Assembly (NCBI GenBank): GCA_001771235.1
Contig: METF01000116.1
Location: 1-13,714 of the forward strand
Direction of reading: 5' to 3'
DNA from: Candidatus Zhuqueibacterota bacterium RBG_16_48_16
Lineage (GTDB): Bacteria > Zhuqueibacterota > Zhuqueibacteria > Residuimicrobiales > Sediminimicrobiaceae
Length of the DNA: 13,714 nt
Within the stretch, counting starts at the first letter, position 1. Each line of letters begins with the position of its first letter. Below are positions 1-7,708 of this stretch, piece by piece. The notes under the pieces were generated by a model that made no database searches, had not been told where the DNA came from, and saw nothing but the letters and a program-made list of their open reading frames with translations. Position numbers and translations under genes: made by a program.

Positions 1-1101
1 CAGATATTACAAAAACAGTTCTATGGATTTCTTGCTCGTATGAAAGAAGTCGAAGCATCGGACATCGAGGTTGGCGGCGCTTGTGCAACAGACCGCATCT
101 GGTTCCGCATTTTTGGCAAAAAAGCGCCCCAGCCGGAGCTGGGCACCTACCCTCCATTGCAGGCGGACATGATCTGCCACAGTCTGTTGAGCGAAAACCA
201 GAGAGCGCATTTGCTCATCACCAAAGCACTGGATTTTTCCTTCGGATTAAATCTCAATGGCAAACCGTCTCGCTGGAGAGCGAGCATGTACTTTGACCTG
301 AATCATTTAGCCTTGAATATGCGGGCGATTGCGGATGAAGTATATCCTTATAAACAATTGGGCTTCCACCCCAATATATCCAAGTCGTTGTCGCTGAACC
401 ATGAAAAGCAAGGGCTTGTTTTGCTTACCGGCATAACCGGCTCGGGAAAAAGCACGACCCTGGACAGCATCATCGATGCCAACAACCGAACCTCGCAAGG
501 CCACATCGTCATCATCGGCGATCCGATCGAGCATATTCATCAATCCGATAAATGCATCATCCGCCACCGCGAAGTCGGGCGGGATGTGCTTAGCTTTAAA
601 GAAGGCGCGGTTCAGGCGTTGCGCCAGGATCCCGATATCATCGTCGTCGGCGAAATGCGCGACCCGGACACCATGATGGCCTGTCTGGAGATCACCGACA
701 CCGGCCACAAGGTTTTTTCCACCCTGCACACCGGCTCGGCCGTCGAATCCATCGATAGAATCGTTGCCGAGTGTCCGAGTGAAGAACAAGACCGCGTGCG
801 CAACCGCCTGGCCGATGTGTTGCGCGTCATCATTTCGCAAAAGCTCATTCCCTCGCTGGATAACAAGCTGGTGCTGGCCAAAGAGGTGATGTTGGTCACC
901 ACATCGGTCAAAGCGGCCATACGCAACAAGAACACGCAGGAAATTTATCAAATGATCAGCGAGGGTGGCAAATCAGGCATGGTCTCACTGGAGCAGGACC
1001 TGGTGCGGTTGTACAATAACCGATTCATCTCGAAAGAAAATGCGATTGACTTTGCCAACAATAAAAAACGCATCTATGAACTTTTAAATCATCTTCAATA
1101 G
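1..1101 (+). CDS. pilT: PilT-like type IV pilus ATPase (5' end outside window)
   Basis: Hexameric secretion-type ATPase that would power pilus retraction or a related movement at the cytoplasmic face. The frame is open from base 1. The ASD motif that lies about 15 residues into PilT proteins is preceded here by 18 in-window residues, so the true start is probably just upstream; the ATG at 40 would leave the N-terminus short. Numbering from that ATG, I see Walker A GITGSGKST (131-139), a Walker B region PDIIVVGEMRD (198-208) with Glu205, a His box TGHKVFSTLHT (221-231) and the PilT-specific AIRN motif (293-296). AIRN favours PilT/PilU over PilB or GspE. Odd point: the Asp box reads IIGDPIE (158-164), with Gly160 where the family has Glu. 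It is the first visible gene of a tight operon with the PilMNOPQ-type genes; the next start lies 9 bp after its stop. Confidence 0.9.
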   Translation, partial: QILQKQFYGFLARMKEVEASDIEVGGACATDRIWFRIFGKKAPQPELGTYPPLQADMICHSLLSENQRAHLLITKALDFSFGLNLNGKPSRWRASMYFDLNHLALNMRAIADEVYPYKQLGFHPNISKSLSLNHEKQGLVLLTGITGSGKSTTLDSIIDANNRTSQGHIVIIGDPIEHIHQSDKCIIRHREVGRDVLSFKEGAVQALRQDPDIIVVGEMRDPDTMMACLEITDTGHKVFSTLHTGSAVESIDRIVAECPSEEQDRVRNRLADVLRVIISQKLIPSLDNKLVLAKEVMLVTTSVKAAIRNKNTQEIYQMISEGGKSGMVSLEQDLVRLYNNRFISKENAIDFANNKKRIYELLNHLQ

Positions 1102-1110
1102 GAAAAGAGC

Positions 1111-2718
1111 ATGAACTATTCACTGGGCATATTTATCGACGGAAGCTACCTCCGGGCGGCGTTGATCAGCAAAGGTAATAACAAACCTGTCGTCGAAAAA
1201 CTGGAAACATTCAAGCTTTACGAACAACTGGATCAATCGAAAGAATATGCAAACGGCAGCCAGGCCGGGGACAAAACTCAACAGCCGAACGCCGGCAGCG
1301 ATGAAAAAACACTCGAGATACAGCTTGCTGACTTTGAAGAACAGACCTCAAGCACATTAATTTCCCAAGCGCAATCCAACCTGGATGTCATCAGTGAATT
1401 GGTGCATCGATTGTGCCCGAGCCGTACTTCTGTTTCATTTAATCTCAACGACTCGAACGTTCTCTATAAAAATATCGCCAATATAAAAGAATCAAATATC
1501 ACAAAGACTAAGAAGGCCATCTGGCGGGAATTTAACGAAGACGTCAGGCTGCCAGCGAAACTGGATCACATCGGCTTTATAAAACATCACAACACAAGAA
1601 TATTGGGCCTGCTGCACGATGACCCGCTGGTGTTGGCATCGATGTTGTTGGAAATCAATAAATTTTCCAAATCCAATCAGGTGAACATTAAGCTCATCGA
1701 TACCATTGAATTTGCTTTAGCCCACGAGATCAAACAGAGCTATAGCCTTGAAAAGGAAGAATACGGCGCTGTGATTGTTTTTGCCAAAGCATTTACAAAG
1801 ATCTTTTTCATGCACGGCGACCTGGTGATCGCGGTCATCCCGACCATCGACGAAGGCTCGAACTCGGAAACGATTTGCGAAACCGTATTTTCTAAAATTC
1901 TGTTCGAATTCGATTCCGGCAACATCGGTCCTTTGAGCCGACTTTTCCTGGTCGGAGAATTTCACCAGGCAAATGCGCTGCAGTTTTTTAAAAGAAAATT
2001 GCCTGCCCTACCCGTTCAGGGTTTTAACAGCAATAGAGCCATCATTTCCGGCGACATCGATCAAAAGCTCACTAAAATCGAAGAGTATGGAATTCCCGTT
2101 TCCCTGGCTCTCAAGGCGCTGGATCGCAAAAGTCTTTTGCCGTACAACCACAACTTTTTGCCCCGGCGCATTCGCGATAAACAATCCGTGTATAAAATTG
2201 CCTGGCACGGCGCAGCCATGTTGTTTATTCTCTTTGCCTGCGTGCTCTTTCTGACGCACCAGATTATCGTGAAAGCCATGGATATAAAGAACGCCGAACA
2301 GCAAGTCACAACTATGGAAAAAGAGATCGAATCCAAAGCATCGGTGCAGTCGGAATTGGACAGCCTTGGCCTCAAGATGGCCATCCTGGAGAAGACAGTG
2401 TCTCTGCTGGATTCGCTCAACCAGAACACGACCCGCTGGACTCCGACAATAGAAACGGTTTCCGCTGCCTTCAAGGAGGTCGGCCCATTTTACCTGGAGC
2501 GTCTGGAAACTCCTTCAGCCGGCAGGCTCCTCATCGAGAGCCAGTTCTCGGATCGAAAGCAGGTGGCAGAGCTGGAGAGATTTATCGCAAAAAGTATGGT
2601 GATGAATGTCGTCGAGTCCGAGGAGAGCGAGAAAGAGGCTATTCGGTTGAAACTGGATTGCCAAATAAGAAAAGAACCGCCCAAAAAAGCAACCACTAAA
2701 AAAAGCGGCAAAAAGTAG
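1111..2718 (+). CDS. PilM-PilN-type fusion (GspL-like inner-membrane assembly protein)
   Basis: 535 aa. Residues 1-345 look like the actin-fold PilM/GspL cytoplasmic domain: an N-terminal strand-turn GIFIDGSYLRAALI (6-19) resembles PilM's GIDIGS start but is degenerate, and a late segment FLVGEF stands where PilM has its LSGG turn. One membrane helix follows (about 364-388), then a coiled coil (about 392-435) and a PilN/GspL-like periplasmic domain (about 440-520). The protein ends in a Lys-rich tail (PPKKATTKKSGKK). This order (actin-like domain, TM, periplasmic domain) is that of GspL, and equals PilM plus PilN in one chain. The start is supported by GGAAAAG just upstream and the 9-bp gap from the ATPase gene. 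Its likely role is to link the ATPase to the periplasmic PilO/secretin parts. The degenerate phosphate-1 motif suggests ATP binding may be lost, as in GspL (inference). Confidence 0.75.
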   Translation: MNYSLGIFIDGSYLRAALISKGNNKPVVEKLETFKLYEQLDQSKEYANGSQAGDKTQQPNAGSDEKTLEIQLADFEEQTSSTLISQAQSNLDVISELVHRLCPSRTSVSFNLNDSNVLYKNIANIKESNITKTKKAIWREFNEDVRLPAKLDHIGFIKHHNTRILGLLHDDPLVLASMLLEINKFSKSNQVNIKLIDTIEFALAHEIKQSYSLEKEEYGAVIVFAKAFTKIFFMHGDLVIAVIPTIDEGSNSETICETVFSKILFEFDSGNIGPLSRLFLVGEFHQANALQFFKRKLPALPVQGFNSNRAIISGDIDQKLTKIEEYGIPVSLALKALDRKSLLPYNHNFLPRRIRDKQSVYKIAWHGAAMLFILFACVLFLTHQIIVKAMDIKNAEQQVTTMEKEIESKASVQSELDSLGLKMAILEKTVSLLDSLNQNTTRWTPTIETVSAAFKEVGPFYLERLETPSAGRLLIESQFSDRKQVAELERFIAKSMVMNVVESEESEKEAIRLKLDCQIRKEPPKKATTKKSGKK

Positions 2719-2728
2719 GAACGTCATC

Positions 2729-3658
2729 ATGTCTTATGCTGTAAGGAATACGTTGATCATCTCCATCTTTTGGACGATACTGATAGGTGTCGGCTTTTAT
2801 TATCATTATGGCCACCAGGTCAAAAGATTCCACGCAATCGACAAAGAGCGAAAAGAAAAGGCCGAAAAGCTGGAGAACCTTCGCGTCATGGAAGTCAATC
2901 TTATTGAAATGTATCACTATTACGATCGATTGATCGAGATCAGCGAAGGTAAAAAGGGCGTCCTGGCTTCGGCAGAAACACCGGGCGAAACCTATGATTA
3001 TATCGTGCGCGAGCTGAAACGCTCCGGCTCCGGGCTTGAAGTGAGCTTGAGCTACAGGAAAACCGACTCGCTGTCATCCGTGGAAAAAAGAACCTACGAC
3101 CTGGAAGGAAACAGCAAATTCGATGAGTTTTATCAGTTGCTTTGGTACCTGGAAAACGGACCGGTTTTTTATAGCATAAAATCCATGGAGGTCAGCAAGA
3201 TAGCGGAAGAAAAGAGGCTCAAAGCTGGCGGCAGGCATGCAGAGATCGAGTTTAACATGGTTGTCGAAGGATTCAACAAAAAGGCAGGTCCCGACATACG
3301 TGAGATGGCCGGGGCGGCGGGCGAGCCCATAAAACTGGCCCAGCTCGTCAAAATGGGCAGTACGAACCTGGCAACGAATGTCCGCGCCGTGGGTCCGGCG
3401 CCAAAATCGTCGGCTTCAAGTTCCTTTAAGAGCGTGAAATCTGCGAACCCTGACTTGCCAAGTATTGCATCAGACAGCAGGATCCTGGCAATAACGCCGA
3501 ATTCCGTGCTCATCAAGCTGCCAAATGGGAAATTTGTTAAAATAAGAAAAGGCGACAAAATTAACGGAGGATATCTTCGCGAGATCAGTACCCAAACAGG
3601 GAAGGCCATCTTTGACATGTCTGGTTTGGGCTCGCTCGTGTTGACTGTATCACAATAG
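2729..3658 (+). CDS. PilO-PilP-type fusion (alignment protein with secretin-contacting domain)
   Basis: 309 aa. It has a short cytoplasmic N-terminus, one membrane helix (about 8-27), a charged coiled coil (about 31-65) and a PilO-like periplasmic domain (about 66-195). A Ser/Ala/Pro-rich linker (about 196-245) leads to a small beta domain (about 246-309), with segments SVLIKLPNGKFVKIRKGD and GGYLREISTQTGKAIF. That last part resembles the PilP / GspC homology-region domain that contacts the secretin N-domains. In ordinary systems PilO and PilP are separate proteins, PilP being a lipoprotein; here PilP would be tethered through PilO. The gene starts 10 bp after the PilMN fusion with an AGGAA site upstream of the ATG, and the secretin follows 15 bp downstream. 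I assign it from architecture, size and gene order; sequence similarity to PilO itself is weak, as is usual for that family. Confidence 0.65.
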   Translation: MSYAVRNTLIISIFWTILIGVGFYYHYGHQVKRFHAIDKERKEKAEKLENLRVMEVNLIEMYHYYDRLIEISEGKKGVLASAETPGETYDYIVRELKRSGSGLEVSLSYRKTDSLSSVEKRTYDLEGNSKFDEFYQLLWYLENGPVFYSIKSMEVSKIAEEKRLKAGGRHAEIEFNMVVEGFNKKAGPDIREMAGAAGEPIKLAQLVKMGSTNLATNVRAVGPAPKSSASSSFKSVKSANPDLPSIASDSRILAITPNSVLIKLPNGKFVKIRKGDKINGGYLREISTQTGKAIFDMSGLGSLVLTVSQ

Positions 3659-3673
3659 AGAGAGAAGTGAAAA

Positions 3674-5416
3674 ATGATAAGAAAAATTATCAAATGGATT
3701 TTTGCGCTGCTTATCGGATTGTCGGCCATTGTCAACCCGCAGGATCGCCTGCCGGAAGAAGAATATACTCCACCGGATCAGTTGATTTCGGTCAAGAGTG
3801 ATTTGGATTATTCAACTGCGGTCGACCTCTTGAGCGAGTTCTCCATACAGTTCATCGGTAAGCCCATCCACGATCCGGCTAAAAGAGAAGGCAAAGTTGG
3901 CATCGACATTCAGAGCCTGGCGTGGCGCAAAGCTCTGGAAATGATCCTCAGCAAGCGCGGACTTTGGTACGTCGAGAAAGAACATTTCCTGGAAATCATC
4001 GAAGCGTCCGAAGAAAGTATTGCTTATGATGACAAATCTTTCCTGGATATCGGCGACGGCGCGAAACTGAGCATAAAGACTCGTGAGGTCAAAATAGAGG
4101 CGATCTTTTTCGAAGGTGATCGGAAGACGCTCAAAGAGATAGGCATCGATTGGAGCACCTTTTACCAGGGAGATGTCGACATTTCCGCCGACCAGGTCGG
4201 GGCGTTGTCCCTGAGCGAGGATTTCCTCAGCCTCAAAATCAAAATTCCGGAAAGACTCTACGGCGTCGATGTGGACGGGTTATTAAGAGTGTTCGATTCA
4301 AGAAATTACGGCAAAGTGCTTGCCCAACCTCACATCATGGTCATGGAAGGCAAAGAGGGCACCATTCAGGTAGGCCAGGATTTTTCAATCAAACAGAAGG
4401 ATTTTGCCGGCAACGTCATCGACCGTTTTTACAGTACCGGAACGATTATGAAAGTCACGCCGCACATCCTTGCCGATAAGGAAAACGGCGAAGCCATCTT
4501 TATGAACATTCACGTGGAGCGCAGCCAGGCATTTCCGGACCTGGTGACGACCATTATCAAAAAGTCGCAGGCGAACTCTTTTGTGCAACTGTATAACGGA
4601 GAAGAGACGCTTATCGGCGGGCTTTATTCGACAGAAACAGTTTCCCTGAGAAAGGGCGTGCCGATACTCAAGGACTTGCCGTGGTGGTTCCTGGGACTGA
4701 AATATTTATTTGGTTTTTCCAAAGAGGAGCAGCAGCAGAAAGAGCTCGTCATTCTCATCAGGGCGACCTTGCTTCCCGAAGTTTTCGCCCGTAAGAAATC
4801 GGACGCCTCCAATTCTTCATCGAAATCTTATGATTTGGACGATTTTGATATTGGCAAAAATAAAAGAAATTTTGAATCTTTTGAAAAGAAAGAAGCAAGC
4901 AGCGCCCAAAAAATAGAGGTCCCCAAAAGCAGCCCCAATACATTTTCGGCGGCACCCAGGGAGAATACGCCGACGAGCGTCAAACCGGTCGAGACTGTGC
5001 CGGTATCATTGGCTCAATCAATAAGCGCCGCTCCTCCACAACAAAATGAGCAAAAAGATTCTCCCCCAAAAGATGTCGCACCATCCGACGATGAAGCGGC
5101 GGATGTCGTCGAATACATCTATACCGGCGATTTGTTCAAAGAAAAAACAGAGCAGACCTGCCGTGGGACGGTCGTCAAATTGCGTAACGATCTTGCCCTG
5201 ATCGAATGGCAGGGGCAATTTGCCGATCCGGAGGCCGAGGGTAAAATTGTGGATGTTTTGCGAAAAGACAATGGTAGCGGCAACTATACCGTTTTGGGAA
5301 AAGTTCAGCTGGTCAAAGTGACGGACAAGGGAACTGTGGCTAAAAGATCGGCCGTGGGAGAATACGTCTGTCCGGAGCTGCGAATCGGGGATCGCGTTGT
5401 GGCAATCCTGGAATAG
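3674..5416 (+). CDS. pilQ: Short secretin (PilQ/GspD family) with extra C-terminal domain
   Basis: 580 aa outer-membrane secretin, the exit pore for pilus or secreted protein. A basic, hydrophobic signal peptide covers about residues 1-22. Residues 37-110 form an STN/N0-type domain (ISVKSDLDYSTAVDLLSEFS, then the typical LAWRKALEMILSKRGLWYV). The secretin core runs from about 136 to 368: VKIEAIFFEGDRKTLKEIG matches the family's V-I-E-A-x-I-x-E start, LAQPHIMVMEGKEG is the A-x-P-x-I-x-x-x-x-G region, and VPILKDLP (329-336) is the VPLLGDIP-type signature, followed by LVILIRATLLP. There is no clear KH-type N1 domain between STN and core. After a Ser/Pro/Glu-rich linker (about 370-494) comes a beta-rich domain (495-580) with G-x-V-V and IGDRVVAI segments and two cysteines (496, 565). 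It is the last gene of the operon; GAGAGAGAAG precedes the ATG and a terminator follows. Confidence 0.88.
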   Translation: MIRKIIKWIFALLIGLSAIVNPQDRLPEEEYTPPDQLISVKSDLDYSTAVDLLSEFSIQFIGKPIHDPAKREGKVGIDIQSLAWRKALEMILSKRGLWYVEKEHFLEIIEASEESIAYDDKSFLDIGDGAKLSIKTREVKIEAIFFEGDRKTLKEIGIDWSTFYQGDVDISADQVGALSLSEDFLSLKIKIPERLYGVDVDGLLRVFDSRNYGKVLAQPHIMVMEGKEGTIQVGQDFSIKQKDFAGNVIDRFYSTGTIMKVTPHILADKENGEAIFMNIHVERSQAFPDLVTTIIKKSQANSFVQLYNGEETLIGGLYSTETVSLRKGVPILKDLPWWFLGLKYLFGFSKEEQQQKELVILIRATLLPEVFARKKSDASNSSSKSYDLDDFDIGKNKRNFESFEKKEASSAQKIEVPKSSPNTFSAAPRENTPTSVKPVETVPVSLAQSISAAPPQQNEQKDSPPKDVAPSDDEAADVVEYIYTGDLFKEKTEQTCRGTVVKLRNDLALIEWQGQFADPEAEGKIVDVLRKDNGSGNYTVLGKVQLVKVTDKGTVAKRSAVGEYVCPELRIGDRVVAILE

Positions 5417-5447
5417 GGAGCCACATCGTTAATAGACGGTTCATTCG

Positions 5448-5478
5448 AAAAAGACGAGTACATCTCGTCTTTTTTTTT
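5448..5478. terminator. Bidirectional rho-independent terminator between convergent operons
   Basis: Stem AAAGACGAG (5450-5458), loop TACAT, stem CTCGTCTTT (5464-5472), followed by a run of nine T on the plus strand (5470-5478). On the minus strand the same stem is followed by five T. It lies 31 bp after the secretin stop and can end both the plus-strand assembly operon and the minus-strand minor-pilin operon. Confidence 0.85.
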
Positions 5479-5599
5479 GCTATTCAGCTTTACCAAGCCT
5501 TTGCCTCAACAAAGAAATAGCCATAGTCGAGACATAAGAACCTTTAGTATTCCGGGATTAGCAAAAACGGGAGGTTTAGTAAAGCTTTCCGTATCTATT

Positions 5600-5710
5600 C
5601 AGCCCACGAAACACACAAAATAAACGAAAGGAATCAACGAATCACGAAAACCATAAATCCTTTAGCATTATTTTCATTTATTTTGTTTGTTTAGTGTGTT
5701 TCGTGGGCTG
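5600..5710 (+). repeat. MITE-like palindromic repeat, copy 1
   Basis: 111-bp element bounded by perfect 17-bp terminal inverted repeats CAGCCCACGAAACACAC (5600-5616) and its complement at 5694-5710; weaker pairing continues inward. The same element occurs in reverse orientation at 13234-13345. It contains no gene. I see no clear target-site duplication in the flanks. Confidence 0.85.
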
Positions 5711-5719
5711 AAAAGTTGC

Positions 5720-5753
5720 GATTGCATCGGCAAAGAACGCCTCGCAATAACAG
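5720..5753 (+). repeat. Partial copy of a dispersed repeat (half of the 8413-8633 element)
   Basis: The segment GATTGCATCGGCAAA followed by ACGCCTCGCAATAACAG matches the right half of the element at 8536-8594 (GATTGCTTCGGCAAA ... ACGCCTCGCAATGACAG). It lacks the roughly 20 bp between those two blocks, which in the other copy contain the common TCCTGAGCTTGTCGAAGG motif. It is probably a remnant. Confidence 0.6.
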
Positions 5754-5781
5754 ACTTGCTATTATTTCATCAGACGCCCAA

Positions 5782-7047
5782 CTAGTCCCACCAGGCTATT
5801 CTGCGCAGGGCAAAAAGCGCCGGGTAATGTGGCGGAGTCATGTCCGCCAGCCTCGGATCCCAGCGGTAGTCTTTCAAATAGCCTTTTCTCGTATACGGGG
5901 TGCCAACAAGTCCGACGGCTCCCCTGGCATTTTGAATCAGACCGCCGTAAAGTCTCAGGTAACCATAGCGGTATAAATTGTAATTTTGAACGTAGAAATT
6001 TGCGGCGTTATTGACGGCGGTGTTCAGCGTCATAACCGTGGCCTGAATGATGCGATCCTGGTCAACTTGATTATTTGTCACAACAATATCTTTTGCCGCC
6101 ACCAGGCCAAGCATGTCATCGGACGAAGGATTGATCATGGGATTGACGGCGCAAACCAGGTCATCGGTAATTTCCATCGATCCCCGTGTCGCCACCGTCA
6201 CCAGTCCGTTCAGAGTTCCTTTCACTCGAACGAGGGGACGAGTGGAGGAATAATGAATATAAATGACTCCGTTTGTGCTCCCCAGGGTGTATGTTACATA
6301 TTCACCAGGATTGGGCGTCGAGCTCGTATTTTTCGCGGCGATCCTGGCCGTACCATCGGATTGAAATTCGATCCAGACATACCTGTTATTGATATAAATG
6401 CCCTCGGCAATGGCCGCATCGATGGTCTCCTGGGGGATTTCATCGGGCATGGCGATTTTCGGAATGCCCCACTCGGTGCCGCCTAAAAACACCGGATCGG
6501 TTGGCCCCCAGTAGGATTCCCGATACGGGCTGTTTGCGTTGTACACTTGATGACTGGTTACTTTGCCGAAAAAAACCGGGCTGCCGCTCATTTGAAAATA
6601 GGTGTTGGTGTGGGTGGGGCCTCTCAGCGTATCGCCGGTTGCAAACCAGATATTACCTTCATGGTTGGTAAAATAGGCGTATCGCGAAAAAGAGGGCCGC
6701 GTCAGAAGAACGATGACCGTATCTTTTTGATCTTCGTAGGTCGCCATGGCCGTTATCCGTATCTGGGTTGGGCTGAGCGTCGGGTCCTGGGTCCTTCTCT
6801 CAAAATAATAGGTATAGTCGCCTCCGTATAACGAGGCGTCGGCCTGGCCGACAGTCTGGTGCACGTCAAGCATCAACGCATTGAGTGCCTTATTGGCCGC
6901 AGCGTTGGCAATGTTGCGGACGTTTTCCTGATTATACTTTTCAACATAGTTGATGACGCTATCGGTTGCCGACCGCTGAATCTGCATTCTCGAGGCCATA
7001 GTGGTAATGATCAGCCCAAACAATATCAAATAAACGACCTTGCCCAT
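5782..7047 (-). CDS. PilX-like minor pilin, DUF4900 type
   Basis: 421 aa. An N-terminal membrane helix (about 3-21, VVYLILFGLIITTMASRM) continues into an amphipathic helix with many Asn/Ala, as in PilX/GspK-type minor pilins. A large beta-rich domain follows, with the DUF4900-like stretch SRYAYFTNHEGNIWFATGD, then GPTHTNTYFQMSGSPVFFGKVTS. The C-terminus (RWDPRLADMTPPHYPAL) also looks like that family. It would sit at the pilus tip or a surface complex (inference). The start is fixed: an in-frame TAA lies two codons upstream of the ATG, so no prepilin leader can be added. It is the last of three same-strand pilin-like genes; 43 bp separate it from the PilW-like gene. Confidence 0.72.
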   Translation of the reverse strand: MGKVVYLILFGLIITTMASRMQIQRSATDSVINYVEKYNQENVRNIANAAANKALNALMLDVHQTVGQADASLYGGDYTYYFERRTQDPTLSPTQIRITAMATYEDQKDTVIVLLTRPSFSRYAYFTNHEGNIWFATGDTLRGPTHTNTYFQMSGSPVFFGKVTSHQVYNANSPYRESYWGPTDPVFLGGTEWGIPKIAMPDEIPQETIDAAIAEGIYINNRYVWIEFQSDGTARIAAKNTSSTPNPGEYVTYTLGSTNGVIYIHYSSTRPLVRVKGTLNGLVTVATRGSMEITDDLVCAVNPMINPSSDDMLGLVAAKDIVVTNNQVDQDRIIQATVMTLNTAVNNAANFYVQNYNLYRYGYLRLYGGLIQNARGAVGLVGTPYTRKGYLKDYRWDPRLADMTPPHYPALFALRRIAWWD

Positions 7048-7090
7048 TTTTTACATTTCTTTCTTATCTTACACGTCTCCGTATCTGTCT

Positions 7091-7678
7091 TTAGCTGCCA
7101 TACCTCACCAGCAGGTTTTTGGGCGTGAACCGGGTTACGTACTGAGCTCGCGCATATTGGTTCTCCATACTCTCCGTGCTGTTTATAATAATAAGCATTT
7201 CAATTTCGCGTATCTTTGAAAGCGAGTCCGAAACGACGGGAGTTGGCAGCACATTTCCGTATTGGTTAAAATAAGTCAATTTAAACCGCGTAACGCCCAG
7301 AGCCGCTCCCAAAGAAGCACCATAGTTCAGTCGGCGAATCAAAATCTTGTCATAAGGATTTTCCGTGGTATTCGCCGGTTCCGTTTTATATTCAATGCGA
7401 ATGGAGTCAAACACGGCGGAGGGGTTTTTGTCATAAGAAAAAATAATTCGGGAAGAGTCGGCTAAGGTTATTGCTTTGCTGGGTACGATGAGACCGTGGC
7501 CGATCCTGCGAAAATCCTCTTCAACATAGTCGGTAATAATTTTCATACTCGATTGAGCGATCTCGTCGTGGCGGGCAATAACAGCATTCGACTTGGCGTT
7601 GGAATCAACCCGCAACGATGTCACAATCACCATCCCGATGATGATCAGGGCGATCAATACGTCTTGCATAGCATTCAT
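7091..7678 (-). CDS. PilW-like minor pilin, leaderless
   Basis: 195 aa. It starts MNAMQDVLIALIIIGMVIVT, which aligns with the mature pilin helix G-FTLIEVLIALVILG, so that the initiator Met falls at the cleavage glycine and Asp6 at the Glu5 position. After the helix come SMKIITDYVEEDFRRIGHG (PilW-like), a beta domain with ILIRRLNYGASLGAALGVTRFKLTYFNQYG, and a strand REIEMLIIINS. These are typical of PilW-family minor pilins. Upstream in-frame codons run ten codons to a TAG without any ATG, GTG or TTG, so a longer leader is excluded. The second ATG (7669) is a possible alternative start. It is the middle gene of the minor-pilin operon, 30 bp after the PilV-like gene. Confidence 0.7.
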   Translation of the reverse strand: MNAMQDVLIALIIIGMVIVTSLRVDSNAKSNAVIARHDEIAQSSMKIITDYVEEDFRRIGHGLIVPSKAITLADSSRIIFSYDKNPSAVFDSIRIEYKTEPANTTENPYDKILIRRLNYGASLGAALGVTRFKLTYFNQYGNVLPTPVVSDSLSKIREIEMLIIINSTESMENQYARAQYVTRFTPKNLLVRYGS

Positions 7679-7708
7679 CTGCTTAACCCGAAACGATGGT
7701 TCATTAGA

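Noticed and set aside
307..951. Long minus-strand open frame (214 codons) opposite the PilT-like gene
   Set aside because: It is antisense to a gene with intact Walker A, Walker B and AIRN motifs, and its translation is rich in Asp/His/Arg with no recognisable domain.
3169..3735. Minus-strand open frame of 188 codons across the PilO-P / secretin junction
   Set aside because: It crosses two well-supported genes and a ribosome-binding site, and has no domain of its own.
5986..6486. Plus-strand open frame of 166 codons opposite the DUF4900-like gene
   Set aside because: It is a shadow of the minus-strand gene. The opposite reading has a membrane helix and family motifs; this one has only low-complexity Gly/Arg/His stretches.
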